Shown here piece after piece: positions 7,712 to 16,352 of a DNA stretch of 64,000 nt. The stretch spans positions 1,178,001 through 1,242,000 of the forward strand of contig NZ_JAAAGB010000001.1 of NCBI RefSeq assembly GCF_010586825.1. Reading direction: 5' to 3'. The notes below the pieces were generated by a model that worked only from the letters and a program-made list of their open reading frames with translations, ran no database searches and had not been told where the DNA came from. A program made the translations under genes and the position numbers. Positions within the stretch are counted from its first letter, which is position 1. Every line of letters starts with the position of its first letter. This DNA comes from Draconibacterium mangrovi (lineage in GTDB: Bacteria > Bacteroidota > Bacteroidia > Bacteroidales > Prolixibacteraceae).

Positions 7712-9214
7712 ATGAAAAAGCTATTAGTCCTTCTTTCTGCTTGCCTGTTCCTTTCTGTCATTGCCCGGACGCAACCCAAATACGAGTTCAGAGCCGTTTG
7801 GGTAGCCACCGTTGTTAACATCGACTGGCCCTCGAAACCGGGGCTAAGCACTGATGCCCAGAAACGCGAAATCATCGATATTTTAAATTTACATAAAAGT
7901 TTAGGCATGAATGCCATTATTTTGCAGGTTCGCCCCGCTGCCGATGCTTTTTATCAATCAGATCTGGAACCATGGTCGCGTTACCTCACCGGCGTTCAGG
8001 GACAGGCACCGCTGCCTTTTTACGATCCGCTGAAGTTTTGGATTGAAGAATGCCACAAACGCGGAATGGAACTTCATGCCTGGCTCAACCCCTACCGGGT
8101 AGCACAAAATCTTGATGATCCGCTTTCCATCGATCACATTGCATTTCGTCACCCCGATTGGATTTTAAAATACGGCAACCGTTTGTATTTCGACCCGGGA
8201 TTACCGCAAGCCCGCGAATTTGTAACCGATGTGGTGCAGGACATTGTGAAACGTTATGATGTGGATGCCATCCATTTCGACGACTATTTTTATCCTTACC
8301 CCTTAAAAGAAGAATTCCCGGATACAACATCTTTCAAATACTACAACCGTGGATTTACTGCTGAGAACAAAGCCGACTGGCGCCGCGAAAATGTTGATAT
8401 TACCATTAAAATGCTGAACGACTCGATTAAAACCACCAAACCCTGGGTTAAATTTGGCATCAGTCCGTTTGGTGTGTGGCGAAATAAAACCGACGATCCG
8501 ATAGGTTCCGACACAAAAGCCGGAACAACAAATTACGACCACTTGTATGCCAACATAATAAAGTGGCAGGAAGAAGGTTGGATCGATTATACACTGCCGC
8601 AATTATACTGGCAAATCGGTCATCCAACTGTTGACTTTCAGCTGCTGGCCAATTGGTGGAAAGATCATGCCTATGGCCGCGCAATGTACATCGGACAGGC
8701 ACCTTATAAAGTTAGCAGCACTTCGCAAACCAAAGAATGGACGGAACCTGACCAGCTTACAAAACAAATACGGATACTGCGTTCGATACCTGAGATTCAG
8801 GGCTCATCGTTTTATAGCAGCAAGTGGTTTAATGGTGATTTACTGGGATTGCAGGACAGTTTAAAACTGGACTATTACAAATCTCCGGCTATCGTTCCGC
8901 CAATGCCATGGCTTGACAACAAGGCACCACAGCCGCTGGTAAAAATAAACAAGCGGGGCAGCAAAATTAAATGGACACCTGCCGAAACACAAAACGAAAT
9001 GGACAAAGCCTGGAGTTATGTGCTTTACCTGAATGAGGAAGGACAAAAGTTCGATCCGGAGAATTGCAAATATATTTATAGCATCACGAAAGATCAGGAA
9101 ATTAAGTTTGAGCGAATAAACCGGAAAAAGAAAAAATACGAAGTACGTATTTCGGTGCTCGACCGCTTAAGTAACGAAAGCAGGCTGAGTGCCCCGATAA
9201 AAGTCAAGCTCTGA
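7712..9214 (+). CDS. GHL10 family (DUF187) exported glycosidase, DigH/YngK-like
   Basis: The 500-residue protein has a signal peptide (MKKLLVLLSACLFLSVIA) and a GHL10/DUF187 TIM-barrel catalytic domain (about residues 25-370). The domain is recognised by EFRAVWVATVVNIDWPSKPG, GMNAIILQVRPAADAFY, LHAWLNPYRV, VDAIHFDDYFYPYP and FGISPFGVWRN. A C-terminal beta-sandwich of fibronectin type III kind follows (about 400-500). E. coli DigH/YddW of this family cleaves denuded peptidoglycan glycan strands at the division site, so a role in cell-wall glycan turnover is likely. Its last 11 bases overlap the end of the convergent SRAP gene. Confidence 0.9.
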   Translation: MKKLLVLLSACLFLSVIARTQPKYEFRAVWVATVVNIDWPSKPGLSTDAQKREIIDILNLHKSLGMNAIILQVRPAADAFYQSDLEPWSRYLTGVQGQAPLPFYDPLKFWIEECHKRGMELHAWLNPYRVAQNLDDPLSIDHIAFRHPDWILKYGNRLYFDPGLPQAREFVTDVVQDIVKRYDVDAIHFDDYFYPYPLKEEFPDTTSFKYYNRGFTAENKADWRRENVDITIKMLNDSIKTTKPWVKFGISPFGVWRNKTDDPIGSDTKAGTTNYDHLYANIIKWQEEGWIDYTLPQLYWQIGHPTVDFQLLANWWKDHAYGRAMYIGQAPYKVSSTSQTKEWTEPDQLTKQIRILRSIPEIQGSSFYSSKWFNGDLLGLQDSLKLDYYKSPAIVPPMPWLDNKAPQPLVKINKRGSKIKWTPAETQNEMDKAWSYVLYLNEEGQKFDPENCKYIYSITKDQEIKFERINRKKKKYEVRISVLDRLSNESRLSAPIKVKL

Positions 9215-9959
9215 ATTTAAGCTCGGGGTAAACAAATTCTTCGATTGCTTCCGGCGAATTACCAACGGCTTCTTTCCCGCGTAATCGCCTTACGGTGTGT
9301 GCTTTCAACAGGCCATCGGTGGCAGGTTGAATCATCGCCTTTGCCTCGGCAACAGTGCCATTCAGCCATTTATCGGCCTCCTCTTCGCTGAGGATCAATG
9401 GCATCCGGGCTTCGTTAAGTTTCGGGGTATTATGGATTTTTTTCATCAATGTATTGGCTTTGGTGGTAACAATCGTAAACGAGTTCACCACTTCACCGGT
9501 AGCTTTGTTGGTCCATTCGTCCCACAAGCCTCCCAAAATGATTGGCTCTCCATCCACCCGCTGAATATAAAAAGGATAAGTTTTGCCACCAAAATGGTGA
9601 TGTTCGAAAAAACCATCGATGTAAACCAGGCAACGTTTTGATTTGGCTGAGGTTCGAAAGGAAGGTTTTTCAAAAATACTTTCGCCGCGCGCATTAATCG
9701 TTTTATTCCAGATATCAAGTTGTTGCTGTTCGTTTTTTACCCAAAACGGAATAAGCCCCCAGCTGGCAATGGCCGGTAATTCAAAATTCTCACTGGTATA
9801 AATCAGCATTTTGGGATGCTGAAAACCCGAAACGTGAAAAAACTCCTCTTCCAGAAAAGGACGAAACTGTTCAATCAGCATTTGTATGGCCTCTTCGTTG
9901 CCATAATGCCGTGCCCGTTTTAATGCTGCTTCAACCTTGGTTTTTATATCGTAACACAT
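9204..9959 (-). CDS. SOS response-associated peptidase (SRAP/HMCES, YedK-like)
   Basis: The 251-residue SRAP protein has the catalytic cysteine directly after the start methionine (MCYD). NARGE (Asn at about 89), a glutamate in GFFEHH (about 119), and a histidine in KIHNT (about 176) followed by ARMPLIL complete the site. Family members form a thiazolidine crosslink with abasic sites in single-stranded DNA and protect them at replication forks. The canonical GFYEW motif is altered to GFFEH, and about six residues separate the active histidine from RMPLIL, which is longer than usual. Catalytic residues are intact. The gene overlaps the GHL10 gene tail to tail. Confidence 0.93.
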   Translation of the reverse strand: MCYDIKTKVEAALKRARHYGNEEAIQMLIEQFRPFLEEEFFHVSGFQHPKMLIYTSENFELPAIASWGLIPFWVKNEQQQLDIWNKTINARGESIFEKPSFRTSAKSKRCLVYIDGFFEHHHFGGKTYPFYIQRVDGEPIILGGLWDEWTNKATGEVVNSFTIVTTKANTLMKKIHNTPKLNEARMPLILSEEEADKWLNGTVAEAKAMIQPATDGLLKAHTVRRLRGKEAVGNSPEAIEEFVYPELKFRA

Positions 9960-10273
9960 AATCTTAAAAACATTATTGAGCTCAGAATAGTTCTTCTAAA
10001 ATTATAAAAAACTACCGAAAACAGCCTCTTTTTTAACCATCCAACCAGCGAAAGAATCGTTTCTTAAAAATCCACATTACGTTAAATACAATAGACCACA
10101 ACCAACCTTTTGTTAATTTTGTTCTCCTCGTTTTTCAACCTGCCAGCAGATATGAACATTTCTATTCTTTTAGTATTTTATGATAAACTAAATCTAAAAT
10201 CATTCTCTTTAAGCTGATTTCTTCCACTTTTTCGTTGAAATATTTGGAAATTAATAAACAACACTATACTTTG
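9960..10273. other. AT-rich intergenic spacer
   Basis: No reading frame of interest is present in the 314 bases between the SRAP start and the structured RNA candidate. A forward TAATTTTG at 10114-10121 fits the -7 consensus but has no -33 box; it could alternatively be the start of the RNA that follows. Confidence 0.5.
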
Positions 10274-10531
10274 GCAGCTACAAACCCTTATTTTTTATCT
10301 TTTTGTTTTTATTATGGGCAGCTTTTTGTGGACGAAGAGTTGCCCATTTGTGCCCTTTTGCGAGGCTAACGGGCTGAAATTGAGTTAAAATACTACTTAT
10401 TGAGAAGTAGATAACTATACCATTTTATTGCAATAAAAGTTTGGGAAGACTTTTATTGCCAACGGGCATTCATTAGGAATGATAAAAAATTAGAGTTTTT
10501 TGAAAGGCGGGGTTCACCTGCCTTTTTCTTT
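10274..10531 (+). ncRNA. Candidate highly structured non-coding RNA
   Basis: The forward strand holds no protein but has a series of strong hairpins. A 14-bp stem pairs 10314-10327 with 10334-10347 (loop GTGGAC). GCCC 10352-10355 pairs with GGGC 10371-10374. CTACTT/AAGTAG pairs at 10393-10410, closed further out by GTTA/TAAC. An 11-bp stem pairs 10430-10440 with 10449-10459 (loop TTGGGAAG). CATTC/GAATG pairs at 10467-10481. A terminator ends the set at 10503-10527. AACGGGC occurs twice (10368, 10461), so alternative pairings with the GCCC segments are possible. A near-consensus promoter (TTTG at 10243, TATACTTTG at 10265) precedes it. It could be a 6S-type or other housekeeping RNA; the class is not established here. 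Confidence 0.6.
10503..10531 (+). terminator. Terminator, probably bidirectional
   Basis: AAAGGC-G-GG pairs with CC-T-GCCTTT around GTTCA, then TTCTTTT. It ends the structured RNA on the forward strand and can also stop the epimerase operon on the reverse strand. Confidence 0.75.
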
Positions 10532-10540
10532 TACCGGATT

Positions 10541-11563
10541 TTAGTCCAGATCTTCTTTTAAAAAGCCGGCTGTTTTTTTAATCGACTCCGCAATTGGGAG
10601 ATAATGGTAACCGGTCATCCGCGTTATTTTTGTGCCGTCAAAATTATTTACGGTATTACGGCCTGTTGCAGCTTCGCGGGTTATCAACGGTGGTTTGCGT
10701 GTAAACCAGCTGGCAAAAGTAGCTGCCCGCCAGACAAAACCCATCAAAAAGTCGTTGGCCCAAATCGTAGGTTTTGGTTTTTGTAAGGCTTCTGCAATTT
10801 GCGTAAACACCTGCTGGTAGCTTAAATTCTCTGCACTTAGAATATAGCGCTGGTTTTTGCTGTTTTCAAAGTTTTCCGCTTCCATCAATTTAATCATAGG
10901 TCGCACAACATCAAAAACATCAACAAAGCCGGTAACGCCTTTGGTGTAGAATTTCATGCGATCCCAAATGGTTTTGAAGATTTTTGCACTTCCGTTCTCC
11001 CAGTTTGCAGGGCCAAAAATTATCGACGGATTTACAATAATGGCATCCAATCCTTCTTCAATACCGCGCCAGATTTCGGTTTCAGAATAAAACTTACTTT
11101 CGGAATACGCCGAATTCTTTTTCGATGGCACCCAGTTCGTTTCCTCCGTAACCAGAGCACCATTTTGTAATTTCCCTAGTGCAGCAATGGAACTTACATG
11201 GCAGATCTTTTTCACACCATTTTCAATTGCAGCATCAACAAGATTGGCTGTTCCCTCCACGTTATTTGAGATCATCCGCTGCCGTTCTTTGCTTTCGAAC
11301 GAAACGATGGCCGCACAATGGTAGATCTCCGTTACGCCGTTCAATAATTTTTCGAGTGAGAAATAATCCAGAATATCGCCATCCACCCATTCAATGGTGT
11401 CGAACAGTTGACGGGCATCGTCGGTGTAGTAGGCAAAAGTTTTGCGCACCTGCTCTAAATTGCTTGTGTTCCGCTTTAAAGCTTTAACTTTTTTGCCTGT
11501 TTTACAAAACTCATACAATAAATGAGCTCCAACCAATCCGGTTCCTCCTGTTACAAAAATCAT
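10541..11563 (-). CDS. NAD-dependent epimerase/dehydratase (extended SDR)
   Basis: The 340-residue extended short-chain dehydrogenase has an N-terminal Rossmann motif TGGTGLVGAHL (residues 5-15). A catalytic serine region lies at CHVSSIAALG, and the catalytic YSESKF gives the YxxxK pair at about residue 153. NPSIIFGP follows. It belongs to the DihydroFlavonol-4-reductase-like / NAD(P)H-binding family acting on sugar nucleotides or lipid-like carbonyl substrates; the substrate cannot be told. It lies 9 bp downstream of the FMN-binding gene and, with dnaG, forms a three-gene unit. Confidence 0.87.
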   Translation of the reverse strand: MIFVTGGTGLVGAHLLYEFCKTGKKVKALKRNTSNLEQVRKTFAYYTDDARQLFDTIEWVDGDILDYFSLEKLLNGVTEIYHCAAIVSFESKERQRMISNNVEGTANLVDAAIENGVKKICHVSSIAALGKLQNGALVTEETNWVPSKKNSAYSESKFYSETEIWRGIEEGLDAIIVNPSIIFGPANWENGSAKIFKTIWDRMKFYTKGVTGFVDVFDVVRPMIKLMEAENFENSKNQRYILSAENLSYQQVFTQIAEALQKPKPTIWANDFLMGFVWRAATFASWFTRKPPLITREAATGRNTVNNFDGTKITRMTGYHYLPIAESIKKTAGFLKEDLD

Positions 11564-11572
11564 TGAATTAGT

Positions 11573-12055
11573 TTATGAATTCCAGGGTGTTACAGCTTTA
11601 GCGCCAAACTCTTTCCCTGTAATGTTTTCAATATGCACTTTAAAAATCCCGACATTTTTTACCGCCGGTGTTCCGAATTTAAATTCGCGGTCGCTGTATT
11701 GTTTCATTAGCAATCCCAGACAACGGTATTTTTCATCAAAATCGTCGATAAACTCTACTTTCCCTTCCACGTTTACCGTTTTCGATTTTACCCTGTAACT
11801 ACAGCCAACACGTACATCCTGCCAGGCCAGTTCTTCGCCCAGGGTCCAGTTAATACACACCTGCGGATTTTTCTTTATGGTTTCCCACATGCGTCCCTCC
11901 GGAGCCGAATGCAAAATAATAGTATCGCCTTCCAACGCAAAATTCAGCGGCAATACATAAGGTTTATCATCTACCGACATGGCAAAATAACAGGTTTTGC
12001 AGGCACGGATTACTTCGTCGATTTCTTTGCGGTCTTCGATAAAATTTGTTCGCAT
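11573..12055 (-). CDS. Pyridoxamine 5'-phosphate oxidase-related flavin-binding protein (NimA-like)
   Basis: The 160-residue single-domain protein has the split-barrel FMN-binding fold of the Pyridox_ox_2/NimA group. Motifs are IRACKTCYFAMSVDDKPYVLPLNFA near the N-terminus, ILHSAPEGRMWETIKKNPQVC in the middle and SYRVKSKTVNVEGKVEFIDD after it. Relatives bind FMN or haem. Some reduce nitroimidazoles, others have unknown cellular substrates. It starts 4 bp after dnaG's stop, so it is translated from the dnaG transcript. Drug resistance should not be assumed from the family alone. Confidence 0.82.
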   Translation of the reverse strand: MRTNFIEDRKEIDEVIRACKTCYFAMSVDDKPYVLPLNFALEGDTIILHSAPEGRMWETIKKNPQVCINWTLGEELAWQDVRVGCSYRVKSKTVNVEGKVEFIDDFDEKYRCLGLLMKQYSDREFKFGTPAVKNVGIFKVHIENITGKEFGAKAVTPWNS

Positions 12056-12059
12056 AACG

Positions 12060-14015
12060 TTAATTTATGGTTCGGCTGCCAAGGCTTTTTGCCAATTCTT
12101 TTTCAGCCCGTTTCAGATTCATATATATCGATTGTTCTTCAATCACTTTATCAAAATCGTTGTCCGCTGCTGCTTTATCAATGGCCTTTTCAATTTCGGC
12201 CATCATCATTTTAATTTTCCGCAGTTTGTACTCGTTAACGATCCGGGGAATGAGAACATCCAGAATGTCTTCTTCTTTTTCGGTAAAAGCACCGGCTTTG
12301 GTCCAGCGTTTACTCTCGGTATATTTTTCTGAAAGCAGATCGGTTGCAAACTTGCTCATCGAAGCATCGGGGTGATAAACAAAGTGTTTCCACGGATCGA
12401 AATTCTCTTTGTATAAATTCTCCCGAACTTCGTAAAACACCTTTTTAAACAGCGCATTTTCCGACACCAACTCATCGGCTTCCAGTTCATCAATCATATA
12501 CTCTCCAACCGTCAAAGTGCGGGTTTCGTGAGTTTCCACATCCTCCTCTTCAATCAAATCGGTTATACAATATTTGAGCAGAAAACGCAAAAACTCCAGT
12601 TCTTCCACCAAAAGTCTTACAGGCCGAACTACCGGTTCTTCCTGAGCAGGTTGCGGAGGTGCCGCCTCCCGACGGCTTTGCTCGCGAAATTCCTTTTTAC
12701 GAAACTCCTCGGTTTGCTGATGTTTTTGTTTCCTAACCTCGGTATACAACACTTCTTCGTCAACACCAAGCAAACGACTACATTCTTTTATATAAACCGA
12801 ACGGGTAATGGAATCAGGTATTACGGAAACCGACCGGATAACGTCAGAGATCAGGCGCGCTTTGGCAACCGGATCATTCTCGGTACTTTTTAAAAGCAGT
12901 CGGGTTTTAAACTGAATGAAGTCAGTCTCGTTCTGCTCCATATATTCCTGGAAACCGGAAGCTCCCATCTTCTTGGCAAACGAATCAGGGTCTTCTCCAT
13001 CGGGCAGCGGCAACACTTTAACGTTCATGCCCTCTTCCAGCACCATGTCAATTCCGCGTAAAGATGCCTTTATTCCCGCTGCATCGCCATCGTAAATTAT
13101 CGTGATATTGGGCGTAAAACGGCGCACCATTCGGATTTGATCTGGCGTCAGCGAAGTACCTGATGAAGCAACAACATTCTCGATACCAACCTGGTGCAAC
13201 GACATAACATCGGTATAACCTTCAACCAGATAACATTTATCGGTACGGGTCATTTCGCGTTTGGCCTGATAAATTCCGTACAACACCCGGCTTTTGTGGT
13301 AAATATCTGATTCAGGCGAATTCAGGTATTTGGCCGTTTTTTTATCGTTTGTTAAAATACGGCCTCCAAAAGCAATTACACGCCCTGCCAGGTTATGAAT
13401 TGGAAACATTACACGTCCGGCAAAACGGTCGCGCAACCAGTCGTCGCGTTTTATGGTTAATCCTGTTTTTTCAAGGAAATCGAGTTTATAACCTTGCCTT
13501 TGTGCCGCTTCGGTAAAGGGTGTTTTGCCATCAGGGGCAAAACCTACTTCGAATTTTTTCAGAATATCGTCGCGAAAACTACGCTCGCGGAAGTATCCCA
13601 GTCCAATAGTTCTGCCCTCGTTTTCTTCCCACAAATAGCGGGTAAAAAATTTCTGGGCAAAGCTGGAAACGATCATCAGACTTTCGCGCGAATCTTTTAG
13701 CTGTTTTTGCTCTTCTGTTTCCTCCTCCTCACTAACCTCGATATGATATTTTTTTGCCAGCCATTTCAGCGCCTCCGGATAAGTGAGATTCTCGTGTTCC
13801 ATAATAAAGTTCACCGAGTTCCCTCCTTTTCCGCATCCGAAACATTTAAAAATCCCTTTGGCCGGTGACACGGTAAACGATGGCGTTTTCTCGTTGTGAA
13901 ACGGGCACAATCCAAGCATGTTTACACCTCGTTTTCGGAGTGTAACAAAATCGCCTACTACGTCTGAAATTTCCGCAGCGTCAATAATCCGGTCTATCGT
14001 GGAATGATCAATCAT
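12060..14015 (-). CDS. dnaG: DNA primase
   Basis: This 651-residue primase synthesises RNA primers at the replication fork. The CHC2 zinc-binding motif is complete (Cys37, His40, Cys58, Cys61: CPFHNEKTPSF and CFGCGKGG). The catalytic core and Toprim domain follow (CYLVEGYTDVMSLHQ, IIYDGDAAGIKASLRG, PDGEDPDSFAKK), then a C-terminal helicase-interaction domain. A longer frame extends to 14093, but the ATG at 14015 is preferred. It begins with the conserved MIDHSTIDRI, and a TATTTTTG promoter ends six bases upstream, so the extension lies outside the transcript. The gene heads an operon with the flavoprotein and epimerase. Confidence 0.96.
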   Translation of the reverse strand: MIDHSTIDRIIDAAEISDVVGDFVTLRKRGVNMLGLCPFHNEKTPSFTVSPAKGIFKCFGCGKGGNSVNFIMEHENLTYPEALKWLAKKYHIEVSEEEETEEQKQLKDSRESLMIVSSFAQKFFTRYLWEENEGRTIGLGYFRERSFRDDILKKFEVGFAPDGKTPFTEAAQRQGYKLDFLEKTGLTIKRDDWLRDRFAGRVMFPIHNLAGRVIAFGGRILTNDKKTAKYLNSPESDIYHKSRVLYGIYQAKREMTRTDKCYLVEGYTDVMSLHQVGIENVVASSGTSLTPDQIRMVRRFTPNITIIYDGDAAGIKASLRGIDMVLEEGMNVKVLPLPDGEDPDSFAKKMGASGFQEYMEQNETDFIQFKTRLLLKSTENDPVAKARLISDVIRSVSVIPDSITRSVYIKECSRLLGVDEEVLYTEVRKQKHQQTEEFRKKEFREQSRREAAPPQPAQEEPVVRPVRLLVEELEFLRFLLKYCITDLIEEEDVETHETRTLTVGEYMIDELEADELVSENALFKKVFYEVRENLYKENFDPWKHFVYHPDASMSKFATDLLSEKYTESKRWTKAGAFTEKEEDILDVLIPRIVNEYKLRKIKMMMAEIEKAIDKAAADNDFDKVIEEQSIYMNLKRAEKELAKSLGSRTIN

Positions 14016-14020
14016 CAGTA

Positions 14021-14049
14021 CAAAAATATCAGAAATAGCCTGAAACAAA
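14021..14049 (-). promoter_or_regulatory. dnaG promoter giving a nearly leaderless mRNA
   Basis: On the reverse strand TTTG (14046-14049), 17 bp and TATTTTTG (14021-14028) precede the ATG at 14015 by only six bases. Transcription would begin at or within about 3 nt of the start codon. Confidence 0.6.
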
Positions 14050-14168
14050 CATCTTTTAAGCCGAATAATATCCACAATTAAAAGCCGCTTCAAATAAGCA
14101 CCAGATTATCAGCCCCGATTTGAATGCGATTATTATTAATTGTACATTTAATCGTTGGAACATTTTTA

Positions 14169-14858
14169 ATGATGAAAAAATTGGTAGTTCTTTCGGGAGC
14201 CGGCATGAGCCAGGAAAGCGGATTAAAAACATTTCGCGATATGGGCGGAATTTGGGAGCAATACGATGTTACCGAAGTTGCCACACCCGAAGCCTGGGCA
14301 CGTGATCCGGAGCTGGTTTTGCGATTTTACAACGAACGCCGAAAGCAACTTTTTGAAGCCCAGCCCAACGGCGGACACCGCGGAATTGCGGAACTGGAAA
14401 AATGGTTTGATGTTCAGGTTGTAACTCAAAATGTGGACAATTTGCATGAGCGGGCCGGAAGCACAAAAGTTACACATTTACATGGAGAGTTGATGAAAGC
14501 CCGAAGCACGCTGGATTCATATCTGATTTACGAACTTGACAACTGGGAGCTCAAACTGGGCGATTCTTGCAAAAAGGGAAGCCAGTTGCGCCCTCATATT
14601 GTTTGGTTTGGCGAGGCTGTACCTGAAATTTCAAATGCAATTGGCATTGTTCAGCAGGCCGATATTCTGGTGGTAATTGGTACTTCGCTGGCGGTTTATC
14701 CTGCCGCAAGCCTTGTAAACTACGTGCGAAAAGGAACACCGATATTTGTTATCGACCCCAACCGGCCGGAAGTTTACCAGGAAAATGTTACGTATATCGA
14801 AAAAAAAGCGGAAATTGGGGTTAAGATGCTAAAAGAGGAACTGGAAAAACTAAAATAA
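14169..14858 (+). CDS. Sirtuin-type NAD-dependent protein deacylase (zinc-less, Sir2 family)
   Basis: About 229 residues with the Sir2 Rossmann core: GAGMSQESGL and FRDMGGIWEQY for NAD binding, TQNVDNLHERAG, and catalytic histidine in HLHGEL. Toward the end come GTSLAVYPAASL and VIDPNRP. A Tyr-x-x-Arg (FYNERR) at the acyl pocket matches the signature of Sirt5/CobB-type deacylases that accept succinyl or malonyl lysine. The usual four zinc cysteines are absent; the module contains only one cysteine (GDSCKKGSQ). Two consecutive ATGs (14169, 14172) are the likely start; an upstream in-frame ATG at 14124 lies in a divergent spacer and is unlikely. The barrel gene follows with no spacing. Confidence 0.9.
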   Translation: MMKKLVVLSGAGMSQESGLKTFRDMGGIWEQYDVTEVATPEAWARDPELVLRFYNERRKQLFEAQPNGGHRGIAELEKWFDVQVVTQNVDNLHERAGSTKVTHLHGELMKARSTLDSYLIYELDNWELKLGDSCKKGSQLRPHIVWFGEAVPEISNAIGIVQQADILVVIGTSLAVYPAASLVNYVRKGTPIFVIDPNRPEVYQENVTYIEKKAEIGVKMLKEELEKLK

Positions 14859-15467
14859 ATGAAACGGATAGTTGTTGCCTTTGGATTTCTTTTGATTGCA
14901 AACTTTGTTGTGGCCCAGCGTTTCGATGCCGGAATAATTGCAGGATTTAACGGAACACAGGTTGAAGGAGACAATCTGAAAGGCTATCATAAAGCGGGTA
15001 TTTTAGCCGGTCTTTTTGTTCAGACTGATATTGCTCCGGCAATTGTGGCCGGAATGGAAATAAAATATTCGCAAAAAGGTTCACGCAGAGCATTCGACCC
15101 TAAACAGCCCAATATTGACAAATACATTATGCGATTGGGATATATTGACATTCCAATTTTTATGGCATTCCGTACCAACGACCGAAGTATGATTATTGGT
15201 GGTATTGCGCCGGGCGTTTTAATCCACTCGAAAGAAGTAAACAGCGATGGAGAAATTCCTGAACCCGACCGGCAGGATTTTAATACCTTCGACTTGCAGC
15301 CTTTTATAGGTTTTCAGTTTGATTTTCTGGAACATGCATCGGTAGATCTGCGTTTTGCGTTATCCGTTCTTCCGTGCAGCGACAAATCGGAAACCAATTA
15401 TTATTTCCACAACGGCTTGTTTAATAATGTAATTTCGCTGGCCTTGTATTACCGGCTGGGGCGGTGA
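14859..15467 (+). CDS. Outer-membrane beta-barrel protein (PorT/OMP_b-brl_2-like)
   Basis: The 202-residue protein has a signal peptide (MKRIVVAFGFLLIANFVVAQ) followed by alternating hydrophobic beta strands (FDAGIIAGFNGTQVEGD, AGMEIKYSQKGSRRAF, LGYIDIPIFMAFR, VISLALYYRLGR). This is typical of small Bacteroidota eight-stranded barrels of the OMP_b-brl_2/PorT type. The start codon immediately follows the sirtuin stop, so the two are one transcription unit, though the functions do not obviously relate. No ligand can be proposed. Confidence 0.8.
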   Translation: MKRIVVAFGFLLIANFVVAQRFDAGIIAGFNGTQVEGDNLKGYHKAGILAGLFVQTDIAPAIVAGMEIKYSQKGSRRAFDPKQPNIDKYIMRLGYIDIPIFMAFRTNDRSMIIGGIAPGVLIHSKEVNSDGEIPEPDRQDFNTFDLQPFIGFQFDFLEHASVDLRFALSVLPCSDKSETNYYFHNGLFNNVISLALYYRLGR

Positions 15468-15878
15468 GAATAATGGAGATTGAAAAATTGCTGAATTGCT
15501 GAATTGTAAAACTGTCAAATTGTTCTATTGCTAAATTGCAGAATGGTTAACTGCAACTGTAAACTTTCTTCCTGCTTCCAAATCTAAAATCGTTAATCAT
15601 TATCCGAAATTCTTTAAAGATTTTTCTTGCAAAGACACGGAGATGAGAAGGTTTAACTGTTTGCATATTGCTATATGCCGATTGCCAATTCATACTGGCA
15701 AATTGTAATGTAGCCAAATTGTAAAACTGAAAACTGCGACGAAAACTGAAAACTTTCCTCCCCCTTCTGCAATCAACAATCGTTAATCGTCATTCAAGGT
15801 TCTTTATATGCTCCTCATTCACCCAATTACTCATTCACTTAATCCTATTTTCCACTCAATCCTTAAACACTAATCCTT
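15468..15878. repeat. Low-complexity degenerate intergenic tract
   Basis: The 411-bp spacer has repeats of the words AAATTG, GAATTGCTG and AAAACTG, then a pyrimidine-rich block and the phrase AATCGTTAATCGTCATTC. Closely related phrases occur at about 50.65-50.95 kb and, more loosely, at about 54.58-54.83 kb. No gene is visible. Confidence 0.6.
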
Positions 15879-16307
15879 TCAATAGCTATTTACCATCCAC
15901 TTCGAAAAATCATCAAGGTAAGTCCAGAATGATTTCAGCGCCTCATCGGGCAAATCCAGTTTGCTTAAAACCTGTTTATAACAATTCAACCATTCGATGC
16001 GCGCTTCAGCGGTAATTTTAAACGGCAAATGCCTTCTGTTTAATTGAGGTTTCCCGCGGTGTTGGTTAAAGTAATCGGGGCCTCCGCAAATCTGAATAAA
16101 AAAATCAGCCGAGTGTTCTTTTGCTTTTTCAAGCGCTATCGGATTTTTCGGGAACAGATCTTTAATCGGGCTCTGCACAACCAAATCGTAATGATCGCTC
16201 ACCATTTTCCGGATTCCCTCCTCTTTCAAAATCTCCAACATTAACGGCGAAGGAAGTGTAATGCCGGGGCGAACCCCCTTGAAATATTTACTGATCTCTA
16301 ATTCCAT
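15879..16307 (-). CDS. Truncated haemoglobin-like (2/2 globin) protein
   Basis: The 142-residue protein shows the pattern of group II truncated globins. LFPKNPIALEKAKEHSADFFIQICGGPDYF is followed by the conserved RRHLPFKI, whose histidine is the expected haem-proximal ligand, and ARIEWLNCYKQVL. Globins of this group bind oxygen, NO or sulfide; the role here is unclear. A longer frame begins at 16340, but MELEISKYF at 16307 gives a normal N-terminus. It is adjacent to, and in the same direction as, the envelope gene at 16353. Confidence 0.8.
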   Translation of the reverse strand: MELEISKYFKGVRPGITLPSPLMLEILKEEGIRKMVSDHYDLVVQSPIKDLFPKNPIALEKAKEHSADFFIQICGGPDYFNQHRGKPQLNRRHLPFKITAEARIEWLNCYKQVLSKLDLPDEALKSFWTYLDDFSKWMVNSY

Positions 16308-16352
16308 CTTTGCTTTTTGTCCTGAAACAACTAAAAGCAAAAGTTGTTGAGA

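Noticed and set aside
11573-12055. Nitroimidazole-resistance gene nim
   Set aside because: Only the broad FMN-binding family can be supported; resistance activity is not shown by the sequence and the gene sits in a housekeeping operon.
12060-14093. Longer dnaG start at 14093
   Set aside because: The extra 26 residues overlap a consensus promoter and do not resemble primase; MIDHSTIDRI is the conserved start.
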